In this document: piece by piece, positions 55,601 through 64,000 of the stretch
Numbering within the stretch: position 1 is the stretch's first letter
Layout of the letters: every line of letters starts with the position of its first letter
NCBI GenBank assembly: GCA_947259275.1
Contig: CAMYMH010000002.1
Location: 97,997-161,996, forward strand
DNA length: 64,000 nucleotides
Direction: 5' to 3'
Source of the DNA: an uncultured Acidimicrobiaceae bacterium
GTDB taxonomy: Bacteria > Actinomycetota > Acidimicrobiia > Spongiisociales > SHLN01
Notes under the pieces: generated by a model
Databases searched by the model: none
Seen by the model: only the letters and a program-made list of their open reading frames with translations
Told to the model about the DNA's origin: nothing
Program-made: the position numbers and the translations under genes

Positions 55601-56401
55601 ATGTCGCAAACCACTCCGTGGGAGATCACGCGGACCACTCTTGATGGCTCGGAAGGCATCGCCGATCAGCTGGTAACCGAGGCGCCGCTCGAGATGCGGC
55701 TCGGTGATACGCCGCTGGCGGTTCTCATGCGCACTCCCGGCGACGATGCCGACCTGTTGCTGGGTTTCGCCATCACCGAGGGCATCGTGCTTGCTCCCGA
55801 TGAAGTAGCCGACGTCAAGGCCGTTCCCGGCGATCCCGAGCGCAACCGGTGGGAGATCGTGCTGGCCGACGGTGTTCGGGTCGACCCCGAGCAATTCCGG
55901 CGAAATCTGTATACAACGTCATCGTGTGGTGTATGCGGCAAGGCCTCGATCGACGCCCTCAAAGTGGCTGCTCCTGAGCCTCTGGCCGGTCCGGTGCTGG
56001 GAGCCGAGCTCCTGCTCTCCCTGCCGGGCAAGATGCGGGAAGTCCAGGAAACCTTCGACCTCACCGGTGGTCAACACGCGGCCGCGGTCTTCGACCCAGC
56101 CGGGGATCTTCTCGCGGTGCGGGAAGACGTGGGTCGCCACAACGCAGTCGACAAGGTAATCGGCGCGCTTGCCCGGGCCCGCTGGCCGCTCGGCGAGACC
56201 GTGATGCTGGTCTCTGGCCGGGTGTCGTTCGAGATCGTGCAAAAGGCGGCGGTGGCGGGGATTCCGGTGGTCGGTGGGGTGTCGGCCGCGTCGTCGCTGG
56301 CTGCCGAGCTGGCCGAGGAATTGGGGTTGACGGTGATCGGCTTCCTGCGCGATGCGTCGTTCAACATCTATGCGGGCGGCCGGCGGGTGCGGAGCCGGTA
56401 G
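55601..56401 (+). CDS. fdhD: formate dehydrogenase accessory sulfurtransferase FdhD
   Basis: 266 residues. FdhD hallmark TTSSCGVCGKASIDAL (Cys109, Cys112) plus the middle block GGQHAAAVFDPAGDLLAVREDVGRHNAVDKVIG. It transfers sulfur from a desulfurase to the molybdenum cofactor, which formate dehydrogenase needs. The FDH operon lies 3.5 kb to the right on the other strand, and formate-THF ligase follows. Start chosen as the ATG at 55601. Confidence 0.94.
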   Translation: MSQTTPWEITRTTLDGSEGIADQLVTEAPLEMRLGDTPLAVLMRTPGDDADLLLGFAITEGIVLAPDEVADVKAVPGDPERNRWEIVLADGVRVDPEQFRRNLYTTSSCGVCGKASIDALKVAAPEPLAGPVLGAELLLSLPGKMREVQETFDLTGGQHAAAVFDPAGDLLAVREDVGRHNAVDKVIGALARARWPLGETVMLVSGRVSFEIVQKAAVAGIPVVGGVSAASSLAAELAEELGLTVIGFLRDASFNIYAGGRRVRSR

Positions 56402-56455
56402 ACCGGTTTCGGCGGGTTAGCGTTAAGAGGCTGACTCCAGAAAGGGTTTTTACTC

Positions 56456-58153
56456 ATGTCGTTTCCGTCCGACCTCGAGATCGCCCGGGGCGCCTCGCTC
56501 CAGCCAATCGGAGACGTGGCGGCATCCATTGGAATCGGCCCTCACCTGCTCGAGCGGTACGGCACCGATGTCGCCAAGGTCAGCCTCGACGCGATCCAGG
56601 AGCTGGCCGATCGTCCGCCCGCCAAGTACATCCTGGTAACCGCCATCACTCCCACCCCGCTCGGTGAGGGCAAGACCACCACTGCGGTTGGTCTCGCCCA
56701 GGGCTTCAAGCACGTCGGCAAGCAAGGCGTTCTGTCGCTTCGGCAACCGTCGATGGGCCCCACCTTCGGCATCAAAGGAGGGGCAGCCGGCGGCGGATAC
56801 GCCCAGGTCGTTCCCATGGAAAACCTCAATCTCCACCTCACCGGCGATATGCACGCGGTGACCGCCGCCCACAACATGTTGGCGGCCATGGTCGACAACC
56901 ACATTTTCCGCCGTTCCGAGGCCGGCCTCGACCCCCACCGGGTCACCTGGCGCCGCGTGCTCGACGTCAACGACCGGGCGCTGCGCAACATGGTCATCGG
57001 CCTCGGCGCCCGCCTCGACGGCGTTCCGCGCGCAACTGGATTCGACATCACGGCTGCTTCCGAGGTGATGGCAGTGCTTGCCCTGTCCAAGTCGCTGCAG
57101 GACATGCGTGACCGTTTCGGACGCGTGGTGGTTGGCCAGAACTGGGATCGAGAGCCGGTTACCGCCGAGGACCTCAAGACCGCCGGGGCGATGACCGTGA
57201 TCATGAAGGACGCCATCAAGCCCAATCTCATGCAGACCCTCGAGAACACGCCGGTATTCATTCACGCCGGACCATTCGGCAACATCGCTCACGGCAACTC
57301 GTCGGTGGTCGCCGACCTCATCGGCATCCACACCGGTGATTACCTCATCACGGAAGCCGGCTTCGGCGCGGACATGGGTGCCGAGCGCTTCTTCAATATC
57401 AAATGCCGCACCTCCGGCCTGGCCCCGGACGCGGCGGTGCTGGTCGCCACCGTCCGGGCGCTCAAAGCGCACTCCGGCCGATACGTCGTGAAGCCGGGCA
57501 GGCCGCTCCCACCCGAGATGCTGCAAGAGAGCCCCGATGACGTAATGGAGGGCGCGGCGAACTTGCGCAAGCACATCGACAACATGCGGCTGCATGGCAT
57601 CGAGCCGGTGGTTGCCATCAACGCCTTCCCCGATGACTTCGACGCCGAGCATCAGGCAATCCGGGACATCGCCCAAGAGGAGGGCGTCAACGCTGCCGTC
57701 TCAACCCACTTCAGCGACGGCGGTGCCGGGTCCACCGAGCTGGCCGAGGCGGTCGAGGACGCTGCCGGGCGTTCGGGGGGCTTCAAATTCCTCTACCCGG
57801 ACGAGACATCGATCAAGGAGAAGATCGAGGCGATTGCCACCAAGGTGTACGGGGCAGACGGTGTCAACTACGACCACGCGGCCGGCGCCGAGATCGCCTG
57901 GCTCGAGAACCATGGATACGGTCAACTGCCGATCTGTATCGCCAAGACCCACCTTTCGATTTCGAGCGACGCCAATCTCAAGGGGGCCCCCACCGGCTGG
58001 ACTCTCCCGGTCCGCGAGCTGCGCGGCGCCATCGGGGCCGGGTTCATCTATCCCATCTGCGGTGACATGCGGACCATGCCGGGCCTGTCCGGTGCGCCGG
58101 CGGTCGAGCGAATCGATATCGACGAGAACGGAGAAGTGGTCGGGCTCTCTTAG
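56456..58153 (+). CDS. fhs: formate--tetrahydrofolate ligase
   Basis: 565 residues. The nucleotide-binding loop TPLGEGKTTTAVGLAQG starts near residue 65, and the substrate block LRQPSMGPTFGIKGGAAGGGYAQV follows; the C-terminus has ICGDMRTMPGLSGAPAVE. It makes 10-formyl-THF from formate and ATP, linking formate to C1 metabolism. Together with FdhD and formate dehydrogenase it defines a formate region. Confidence 0.96.
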   Translation: MSFPSDLEIARGASLQPIGDVAASIGIGPHLLERYGTDVAKVSLDAIQELADRPPAKYILVTAITPTPLGEGKTTTAVGLAQGFKHVGKQGVLSLRQPSMGPTFGIKGGAAGGGYAQVVPMENLNLHLTGDMHAVTAAHNMLAAMVDNHIFRRSEAGLDPHRVTWRRVLDVNDRALRNMVIGLGARLDGVPRATGFDITAASEVMAVLALSKSLQDMRDRFGRVVVGQNWDREPVTAEDLKTAGAMTVIMKDAIKPNLMQTLENTPVFIHAGPFGNIAHGNSSVVADLIGIHTGDYLITEAGFGADMGAERFFNIKCRTSGLAPDAAVLVATVRALKAHSGRYVVKPGRPLPPEMLQESPDDVMEGAANLRKHIDNMRLHGIEPVVAINAFPDDFDAEHQAIRDIAQEEGVNAAVSTHFSDGGAGSTELAEAVEDAAGRSGGFKFLYPDETSIKEKIEAIATKVYGADGVNYDHAAGAEIAWLENHGYGQLPICIAKTHLSISSDANLKGAPTGWTLPVRELRGAIGAGFIYPICGDMRTMPGLSGAPAVERIDIDENGEVVGLS

Positions 58154-58448
58154 AGCTGTGAGCTGTGATTTGCGAGCTGCGGGCATGTTGATCGATAGCG
58201 GTTGATGGGTTCACTGGTTGTGATTTGGACAACGCTTCCGCTGGTCAAGAGTCAGATCTGGTCGCCGTCGGCGAGCTGGCCCAATGGCGCCCTTGCAGTC
58301 CCTCGCGTCGCTGGCTCGACGCGTGGGGTTATCGAGCGACGCCGTGCATTAGTTCGCTGGTTGTCGGGCGGCCCGTCTCATCTTGAGCGTCGGTGTTGAG
58401 CCGGGCAACGCGATCCGTACGAGGATTTCGGATTTCGTGATAGAAGTG
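58154..58448. other. gap with no supported gene
   Basis: About 300 bases between fhs and the ECF-type promoter. It contains short direct repeats (GAGCTGTGAGCTGTGA at about 58154-58172) but no open frame with a ribosome site. No terminator with a long stem was found. Confidence 0.5.
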
Positions 58449-58475
58449 GGAACTAAATCGGCGGGCCGGCCGTTT
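58449..58475 (+). promoter_or_regulatory. ECF-sigma promoter candidate GGAAC-N17-CGTT
   Basis: GGAAC (58449-58453) and CGTT (58471-58474) are 17 bases apart, the usual ECF sigma spacing, 10 bases before the DM13 gene's ATG. The transcript would start close to the ATG, so a nearly leaderless message is predicted. A degraded ECF sigma gene lies 1.1 kb further on. Confidence 0.42.
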
Positions 58476-58484
58476 CCTAGCCAC

Positions 58485-59384
58485 ATGACCAAGACGTCGA
58501 GTCCTCCTGCGACCGGCCGTGACGGTGGCTCTGCGCCTGACTCCTCCACGCGCCAGCTGATCAGCCGTATCACACGCCTCGAGATCATCGTCGGCGCGGT
58601 GATCGCGGTGGTCATGGCGTCGCTGGTTCTCATCGAGCCAAACATCCTCGAAGCCCCGTTCGAGAACGAGCGGACCCTCCTGTTCACGTTCGGCGGAACG
58701 GCCCTTGCGGCGATTGCCTTTGTTGGCATGCTCCGGTTCCGCGTACCCCCGGTCGTGAGGGTGATCGTGCTGGTGGTCCCATTCGTGATCGTCAACTGGT
58801 GGTTGATCTCGCCGTACTTCATCGATGACACGGTCGACGAAGGTTTCTCGACGTCGATTTCCCAACAGCTCGGCGCTGCCGACGAGAGTCCGGTGGCTCC
58901 CGCCGACTCGGCGACGCCGGAGGCCCAAGGGGAGTCCACGACCGGCTCGACTCCACCGGCCACCGACGCACCTCCGCCCGCCGACCCAGAGTCGGTGGTG
59001 GAGGAGCCATCGGCAACCGAGGCGGAGCCTCCCCCTCCGCCCAGCGGACCCGCACTGCTCGGGGCCGGTCAGTTCGTCGGCCTTGCCGGCCATCGGGGCA
59101 CCGGCGATGCCGGCATCTTCCAGAACCCTGATGGGTCGCTGGTGCTCCGCTTCGAGAACTTCGATATCCAAAACGGTCCCGACCTCGAGGTGTACCTCGT
59201 GCCGGGGCCCGACCAGGCCTCCCTTCCGGAGGGCTCGATTCACCTCGGTGCACTCAAGGGCAACATCGGCGACCAGAACTACGAACTGCCGCCGGGCACC
59301 GAGCTCGCCCCGGGCGCCTACACGGCGCTCGTGTGGTGCGAGGCTTTCAGCGTCGAGTTCGTCGGCGCCACGATCATCATCTGA
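58485..59384 (+). CDS. membrane-anchored DM13-domain protein
   Basis: 299 residues from the ATG at 58485. Three membrane segments (about 30-55, 62-82, 87-107), then a Pro/Ala/Glu-rich linker (about 125-190), then a DM13 domain (about 195-299) with LRFENFDIQNGPDLEVYLVPG, GALKGNIGDQNYELPPG and ALVWCEAFSVEFVGA. DM13 is proposed as an electron-transfer-related domain with a conserved Cys, here in VWCEAF. The domain would face outside the cell. Confidence 0.85.
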   Translation: MTKTSSPPATGRDGGSAPDSSTRQLISRITRLEIIVGAVIAVVMASLVLIEPNILEAPFENERTLLFTFGGTALAAIAFVGMLRFRVPPVVRVIVLVVPFVIVNWWLISPYFIDDTVDEGFSTSISQQLGAADESPVAPADSATPEAQGESTTGSTPPATDAPPPADPESVVEEPSATEAEPPPPPSGPALLGAGQFVGLAGHRGTGDAGIFQNPDGSLVLRFENFDIQNGPDLEVYLVPGPDQASLPEGSIHLGALKGNIGDQNYELPPGTELAPGAYTALVWCEAFSVEFVGATIII

Positions 59385-59514
59385 GCCCAGGCGCGTCTAT
59401 CGGGCCTCGCGTTGAACGTTGGGTGTACGGGTCAAGGATCCCGTCAGGCCAATCGTCGCCGGTGGATAGATGGGGCCGCATAAGCGGTCGGGGATACGAG
59501 GCGATCTCGCACGA

Positions 59515-59586
59515 ACGGGTCCTCGACGGTGCCTGCCGGCCCAGACGGAAACGGGTCACCGAAGGTGCCTGCCGGCCCAGAGGGAA
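59515..59586. repeat. two-copy 36-base tandem repeat
   Basis: Unit 1 (59515-59550) and unit 2 (59551-59586) are near identical, both containing GGTGCCTGCCGGCCCAGA. Read on the minus strand they encode a 12-residue repeat (LGRQAPS.TR) inserted just after the ECF sigma fragment. The rest of the 527-base gap, besides the fragment, holds no supported gene. Confidence 0.65.
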
Positions 59587-59598
59587 CTGTGGTCGTGT

Positions 59599-59772
59599 CC
59601 AGTGCTCCCAGGCATAGGAAAAGGCGTCGGCGGTCGCTTCCTGCCCAACCTCCAAGCCACAACGAGCTATGAGTGCGCGGCGGAGGCGAGGCTCCGCATC
59701 TACGAAGAGGCGGGAGAAGGCTTGACGCTGCTCTGCTTGGACACTGACCAAAATGCCCTCCAGTGCTTTCAC
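59599..59772 (-). pseudogene. broken ECF sigma factor (region 2 start only)
   Basis: The minus-strand frame from the ATG at 59772 gives about 58 residues like the start of actinobacterial ECF sigma factors (FVDAEPRLRRALIARCG then EVGQEATADAFSYAWEHW). The usual NPVGYLYRVG continuation and region 4 are missing; instead the frame enters the 36-base repeat and ends at 59377. So it is a remnant, or a gene cut by repeat growth. A short regulator-like peptide is possible but less likely. Confidence 0.65.
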
Positions 59773-59911
59773 CCTGGAGGACCAACTCGCCCCCTCCCTT
59801 TATGACACGGACTGTTCCAAGTCGGAAGGGCCAATAGCCTCGACTCCCTATCGGTCGAATGCGCTCGCCCGATCGGCACAGATCGACCGGGGTGAAATCC
59901 CATGGCTGTGC

Positions 59912-60871
59912 TCAGCTCGTCCTCGCCGCGGCCAGGACGATGTCGATCGGCGTTGTGGCCAAGTCGCCCAGTTCCTGGACGTATTCGTACCCGAACCTGC
60001 CCTTGATGCACAGGTGTCCCGATGTGACGGAGTGGTCGATGGGCGAGGTGACCTTGACGATCCGGTTGTCCTGGACGTGTAGCTCTAGGTTGCAGCCCAC
60101 ACCGCAGAACGAGCACACGGTGCGGGTCACCGACTGTTCATCCTCACGCCATAGTTCGGCTGCTCGAAGCTCGTATTCGCTGCGGAACATCAGTGCTCCG
60201 GTCGGGCACACCCCGATGCAGTTACCGCAGTAGACGCAGGCCGAGTCGGTGAGAGCGACGTCGAATTCGGTCGAGATCCGCGCATCAAAACCGCGCCCCG
60301 CCACCTGAATGGCGAAGGTGTTCTGCGCGTCGGGACCGCACGCCTCCACGCACTTGTAACACAGGATGCACTTGGCGTAGTCGCGCACGTAGAGCTCGTT
60401 GTCGATCTTGACGGGCTGCGCCACGGTTTCGGTCAAGCCAGCCAGCGGCGGGGCATGGTGGCCGGCGTGGCGGGCGTCGCGGGCACCGGCCGGCGAATCA
60501 GGCGCGGCCGGCCCGAACCGGGTGGGATCGACCTCGTAGTGGTCCATCCACTGCTGCGTCTGGTCCTCCACCAGCGACATATCAACCGACGACGCCAGGA
60601 ACTCGAACACCATCTTGCGGGTCTGCCGAACAGCAGGACTGTCGGTGGAGATCTCCATCCCCTCCTCGACGACTCGCGAGCACGACGGCACCAGCGTGCG
60701 CGACCCGGCCACCTGGACGACGCATACCCGGCAGGTGTTGACCGGGGTCAGCGTCTCGAGATAGCAGAGGGTGGGCTGGTCCCTGCCTTCGGCGCGACAG
60801 GCTTCCAGGATGGTGGCTCCCTCGGGTACCGAGGCCGCAGCGCCATCGATGGTCAACTGCACGTCGCTCAT
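59912..60871 (-). CDS. formate dehydrogenase iron-sulfur protein (NuoG-N-terminus-like)
   Basis: 319 residues from the ATG at 60871, overlapping the NuoEF gene by 4 bases. A 2Fe-2S domain (CYLETLTPVNTCRVCVVQVAG and CSRVVEEG), then 2[4Fe-4S] ferredoxin cysteines (CILCYKCVEACG and CVYCGNCIGVCP), and at the end a molybdopterin-oxidoreductase Fe4S4 segment (CSFCGVGCNLELHV..HLCIKGRFG). That last block normally sits at the start of the catalytic subunit. Here it ends the protein and is followed by a stop. It should carry electrons between the catalytic subunit and the NADH module. Confidence 0.9.
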   Translation of the reverse strand: MSDVQLTIDGAAASVPEGATILEACRAEGRDQPTLCYLETLTPVNTCRVCVVQVAGSRTLVPSCSRVVEEGMEISTDSPAVRQTRKMVFEFLASSVDMSLVEDQTQQWMDHYEVDPTRFGPAAPDSPAGARDARHAGHHAPPLAGLTETVAQPVKIDNELYVRDYAKCILCYKCVEACGPDAQNTFAIQVAGRGFDARISTEFDVALTDSACVYCGNCIGVCPTGALMFRSEYELRAAELWREDEQSVTRTVCSFCGVGCNLELHVQDNRIVKVTSPIDHSVTSGHLCIKGRFGYEYVQELGDLATTPIDIVLAAARTS

Positions 60872-62676
60872 CGGTCCGCTCCGATCAAGCCAAGTGCGAT
60901 CGCCGATTGGATGGCGCTCCCGGCGGTGTGCCCGAGGCCGCAGATGGAGCCCAACTTCATGGCCTCGTCGATCTCGGTCAGCAACCCGATCTCGCCGGTC
61001 GTCGTTGGCGGCCCATCGAACAACCGGTAGAGCGCCTCCTCTTGGCGCACGGTACCGACCCGGCACGGTACGCATTGCCCGCATGACTCGTCGCGAAAGA
61101 AGGCGGCGATCCGCTTGGTCACATCGTCAAAGTCAGTCGAGGACGAGAAGGGCATGACGACGGCCGTTCCGAGGGCGACTCCGGCCTCCCGGGTGGCCTC
61201 GAATGTCAGCGGCAGGTCGAGCTGGTCGGTACCGACGAATGAGCCCGACACGCCCCCCAGCAGCACGGCCGCGATGTCGTCGAGTGGTCCGCCCGCCAGC
61301 TCGATGAGCTCTCGAATTGTCGCTCCGAACTCCACCTCGTAGACACCCGGATTGACTACGTCGCCGGACAGGCAGAACAGTTTGATCCCGGTCGACTCCG
61401 GCGTGCCGCGAGCGGCGTAGGCCTCGCCCCCCTCGAGGACGATGAGCGGCAGGTTGATGAGCGTTTCGACGTTGTTGATGGCCGTGGGGAGGCCGAACAG
61501 GCCGGCCTCGGCCGGATACGGTGGCTTCTGGCGGGGCTCGCCGCGGAACCCTTCGATGGAGTTGAAGAGGGCGGTTTCCTCGCCGCATATGTAGGCGCCG
61601 CCGCCCATGCGGATCTCGATGTCGAAGCCAAACCCCGATTGGAGGATGTCGTCGCCGAGCAGCCCGGCGTTCCTCGCCACCTCGAGGGCGGACGCCACGT
61701 GGCGGGCCGCCCGCGGATACTCGCCGCGGATGTACAGGTAGCCACGGTGGGCGCCGATGGCATATCCGGCAATCGTCATGGCTTCGACCAGCGAGAACGG
61801 GTCGCCTTCCATGATGCCGCGGTCCTTGAACGTTCCCGGTTCGGCCTCGTCGGCGTTGCACACCAGCACCGGGTCGGACCCCTGGGCGACGACGGCCTCC
61901 CACTTCACCCCCATCGGGAAGGCGGCACCGCCTCGGCCCTTTATCCCGGATCGTTTGACTTCCTCGATCAGCTCGGTCGGCGTCATCTCCAGCGCCTTGC
62001 TAAGCGCGGCATAGCCATGGGCGGTGCGGTAGTCGTCGAGGCTGTAGGGATCGATGGCTCCCACGCGGTGCAGCAGGCGCAACCCATCCGAGCCGGCCTC
62101 GGTTTGCGGTATCCCGAAGTGACCCGGATTCGGGTCGATCGGCTCAGCGCCTTCCAGCACGTCGACAACGGACTCGGGAGTGGAGTACCACAGGCTGGCG
62201 TCGTACTCGCCGGCTCGCTGCATGAGAACTGCCGGGGATCGGTCGCATTGCCCGAGACACGGGCTCGCCACGACGTCATCCCGCTCCCTCAGCTCCTCGA
62301 ACAGCTCCCGGCCACCGCGGGTCCGGCACGAGACGTCCTCACACACGTGGGCCACCCGCCGCGGGCGTTCTTCCGTCGCCAGCAGCGCATAGAAGGTCGC
62401 CACCGCGTAAGCCTCCGCCGGCGGCACCGACAGTCGCTCCGATATGTAGTTGAGGGCGCCGGGACTCACCCATCCAATGGCGCCCTGCGCGGCTTGCAGG
62501 GCGGGCAGCAGGAGGTGACGAACGCCGGCCGCCTGGCGAACGCCGCCCCGGGCGATGTGGTGGTCGGCCGCCGACCGGTCGCCGCCGACCCAGCCGGAAT
62601 CCGGCGCTCCCAGCAACTCGTCGACGGCGGCCCGTTCGGCGTCACTCGTTTCTACAGACATGAGACGAAGGTCCAT
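60868..62676 (-). CDS. NuoE-NuoF fusion, NAD-reducing module of formate dehydrogenase
   Basis: 602 residues from the ATG at 62676, 4 bases after the catalytic-subunit stop; an alternative ATG is at 62661. NuoE part (about 10-190) with cysteines in HVCEDVSCRTRGG and SPCLGQCDRSPAV. NuoF part (about 220-600) with FMN/NADH motifs GRGGAAFPMGVKWE, NADEAEPGTFKDR and GGGAYICGEETAL, and the 4Fe-4S cysteines ESCGQCVPCRVGT and GSICGLGH. It passes formate electrons to NAD+, as in FdsB-type enzymes. It is the middle gene of the operon. Confidence 0.93.
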   Translation of the reverse strand: MDLRLMSVETSDAERAAVDELLGAPDSGWVGGDRSAADHHIARGGVRQAAGVRHLLLPALQAAQGAIGWVSPGALNYISERLSVPPAEAYAVATFYALLATEERPRRVAHVCEDVSCRTRGGRELFEELRERDDVVASPCLGQCDRSPAVLMQRAGEYDASLWYSTPESVVDVLEGAEPIDPNPGHFGIPQTEAGSDGLRLLHRVGAIDPYSLDDYRTAHGYAALSKALEMTPTELIEEVKRSGIKGRGGAAFPMGVKWEAVVAQGSDPVLVCNADEAEPGTFKDRGIMEGDPFSLVEAMTIAGYAIGAHRGYLYIRGEYPRAARHVASALEVARNAGLLGDDILQSGFGFDIEIRMGGGAYICGEETALFNSIEGFRGEPRQKPPYPAEAGLFGLPTAINNVETLINLPLIVLEGGEAYAARGTPESTGIKLFCLSGDVVNPGVYEVEFGATIRELIELAGGPLDDIAAVLLGGVSGSFVGTDQLDLPLTFEATREAGVALGTAVVMPFSSSTDFDDVTKRIAAFFRDESCGQCVPCRVGTVRQEEALYRLFDGPPTTTGEIGLLTEIDEAMKLGSICGLGHTAGSAIQSAIALGLIGADR

Positions 62677-62680
62677 GGCG

Positions 62681-64000
62681 TTAGGCCGTCGACTCGACCG
62701 GCTGGATGCTGACCGCGGTCGCCTTGAACTCGGCCGTTCCCGACTTGGGATCCCAAGCATCGATCGTCAGCAGGTTGACGTCCGCTTCGTGTGGCTGATG
62801 AATCGACATGAACGCCAGCCCCGGCCGCAAGCTCCGATCGAAGAACACCGGGACCTCGATCGATCCCCGCCGCGAACGAACGCGGACCTCATCGCCCTCG
62901 GCCATTCCGAAGGCGGCGCCATCCTCGGGAGAGATCACGATGCTCCCTCGTTCGCGAAGCGGAGATGCATATCCACCCGTCTGCACGCCGGTGTTGTACG
63001 AGTCGAGTCGGCGTCCCGTCGTCAGGCGAGTGGGGAACTCTTCGGTCAGCTCGTCAACCGGAGGCACCCATTCGGTCGGCATGAACGGCACCGGATCTCG
63101 CGGCCGTGGAGGAACTGTGCACCGGGGTCTTGTTCATCGACGCACGGCCATTGGATGCCGCCCAGCTCGTCCAGCCGCCGGTATGACATGCCGGCGTGCA
63201 TCGGAGACAGCTCCCGCAACTCGTCCCAGAGCAACTCGGCGGGCAGGTTCGGCCAGTCGTGACCGAGGCGGTTTGCCAGCATCGTGAGGATCTCGAGGTC
63301 GTCGCGGGCCTCGCCGGGCGGCTCGAGAGCCCGCCGCACCCGCTGCACTCTCCTCTCCGAAGACGTGACCGTGCCCTCGCTCTCGGCCCAGCCGGCGGCC
63401 GCCGGCAACACCACATCGGCCATCTCGGCGGTCCTGGTCATGAAGATGTCCTGCACCATCAGGAAATCGAGCTCGGACAGCAAGCGCCGGGTACGGGCCA
63501 CATCGGCTTCGGACTGCGCGGGATTCTCCCCCAGGACGAACAACGATCGGAGCTCGCCCCGCTCCATGGCGTCGAACATCAGCGAGAGGTGATAGCCGGG
63601 CTCCGGCGGCACCGCCGACTCCCATTTCGCTTCGAACCTCGCCCGGACGTCATCGTGGGCTACGTCCTGGAATCCGGGCAGTTTGTTGGGAAGGGCGCCC
63701 ATGTCACCACCACCCTGGACGTTGTTTTGGCCGCGGATGGGCACGAGTCCCGAACCGTACCGGCCCAGGTGCCCGGTGAGGAGGGCCAGGTTGATGAGGG
63801 CGAGGACGTTGTCGGTGGCGTTGTGGTGCTCGGTGATGCCGAGTGTCCAGCAGAGCTGGGCGGTCTTGGCGGTGGCGAAGTCGTGGGCCAATTCCTGGAT
63901 TACCTGGGCGGGGACGCCGGTGATCTGCTCGGCTCGCTCGAGGGGCCACTCATCGACCGCGGCCGCATAGGCGTCGAAGCCGCTGGTGGCATGGGAGATG
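62681..64000 (-). CDS. formate dehydrogenase catalytic subunit, partial, with a frameshift
   Basis: The C-terminal part of the molybdopterin subunit; the start lies beyond the right edge. From the edge the frame reads ..DAYAAAVDEWPLERAEQITG through CWTLGITEHHNATDNV, GENPAQSEADVARTR and IQWPCVDEQDPG, then ends at 63046. A second frame picks up near 63091-63110 and gives DPVPFMPTEWVPPVDEL, TTGRRLDSYNTGVQTGGY and NLLTIDAWDPKSGTAEFKATAV, ending at 62681. The two join naturally if one base was lost near 63091-63120. A sequencing error, true pseudogene or slippage site are all possible. Confidence 0.86.

Overview
This is a 64 kb stretch of high-GC bacterial DNA packed with genes on both strands. 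The gene content suggests an uncultured actinobacterium, possibly of the Acidimicrobiia type. Pointers are an F420-type luciferase-like oxidoreductase, a DUF222/HNH protein, SARP/BTAD regulators, an EF-G2 paralogue, a short principal-type sigma factor, menaquinone-type prenyltransferase and MenH-like genes, and Tat and TadE/TadG genes. The taxonomic call is inference; there is no rRNA or tRNA gene in the window.

Layout. 1-4.5 kb: housekeeping genes (antiporter, GerW-like protein, M20 peptidase, LPG-synthase-type membrane protein). 4.6-11.4 kb: a short secreted peptide, a large SARP-type ATPase regulator, MenH-like hydrolase, aldose epimerase and adenine deaminase. 11.5-21.7 kb: a 1540-residue hybrid histidine kinase, a DUF222/HNH protein, two dienelactone-hydrolase-family enzymes, a flavin reductase, a UbiA prenyltransferase and a VOC protein. 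21.7-24.2 kb: a two-component system flanked by two three-copy, 11-bp-period (T/C)AAG arrays, then tatA. 24.2-28.1 kb: a leftward sulfur-redox operon (PocR-HTH regulator, SQR-like flavoprotein, DUF1641, single-Cys DsrC-like protein, DsrE2-like protein). Its promoter carries a perfect TGTGA-N6-TCACA site and a DosR-like box. The same DosR-like promoter block recurs beyond the 3' end of the operon, next to a duplicated covarying hairpin. 28.2-38.8 kb: amidase, PPOX-like protein, EF-G2, EEP hydrolase, luciferase-like oxidoreductase, sigma factor with a second TGTGA-N6-TCACA site, site-2 protease, methyltransferase and HAD nucleotidase.

38.9-48.9 kb looks the most accessory. It holds a zinc-ribbon/class III cyclase/ATPase/TPR protein, an unusual SARP-BTAD/Ser-Thr kinase/P-loop ATPase fusion, a small charged protein between RNA-like hairpins, and a beta-helix/glycosidase lipoprotein. 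48.9-55.6 kb: class V aminotransferase, nucleoside hydrolase, a TadE-TadE-TadG set, ribokinase and CoA-binding protein. 55.6-64 kb is formate and C1 metabolism: FdhD, formate-tetrahydrofolate ligase, and a leftward NAD-dependent formate dehydrogenase operon (iron-sulfur protein, NuoE-NuoF fusion, catalytic subunit running off the right edge with one apparent frameshift). Between these lie a DM13 protein and a broken ECF sigma gene.

The strongest leads are: (1) the sulfur operon plus a probable co-regulated short RNA with C-rich loops, both behind the same two-block promoter; (2) the SARP-kinase-ATPase fusion beside a cyclase-ATPase; (3) the paired AAG arrays that predict a small two-component regulon including tatA. 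All calls rest on reading the sequence and on family knowledge; no database search was run.
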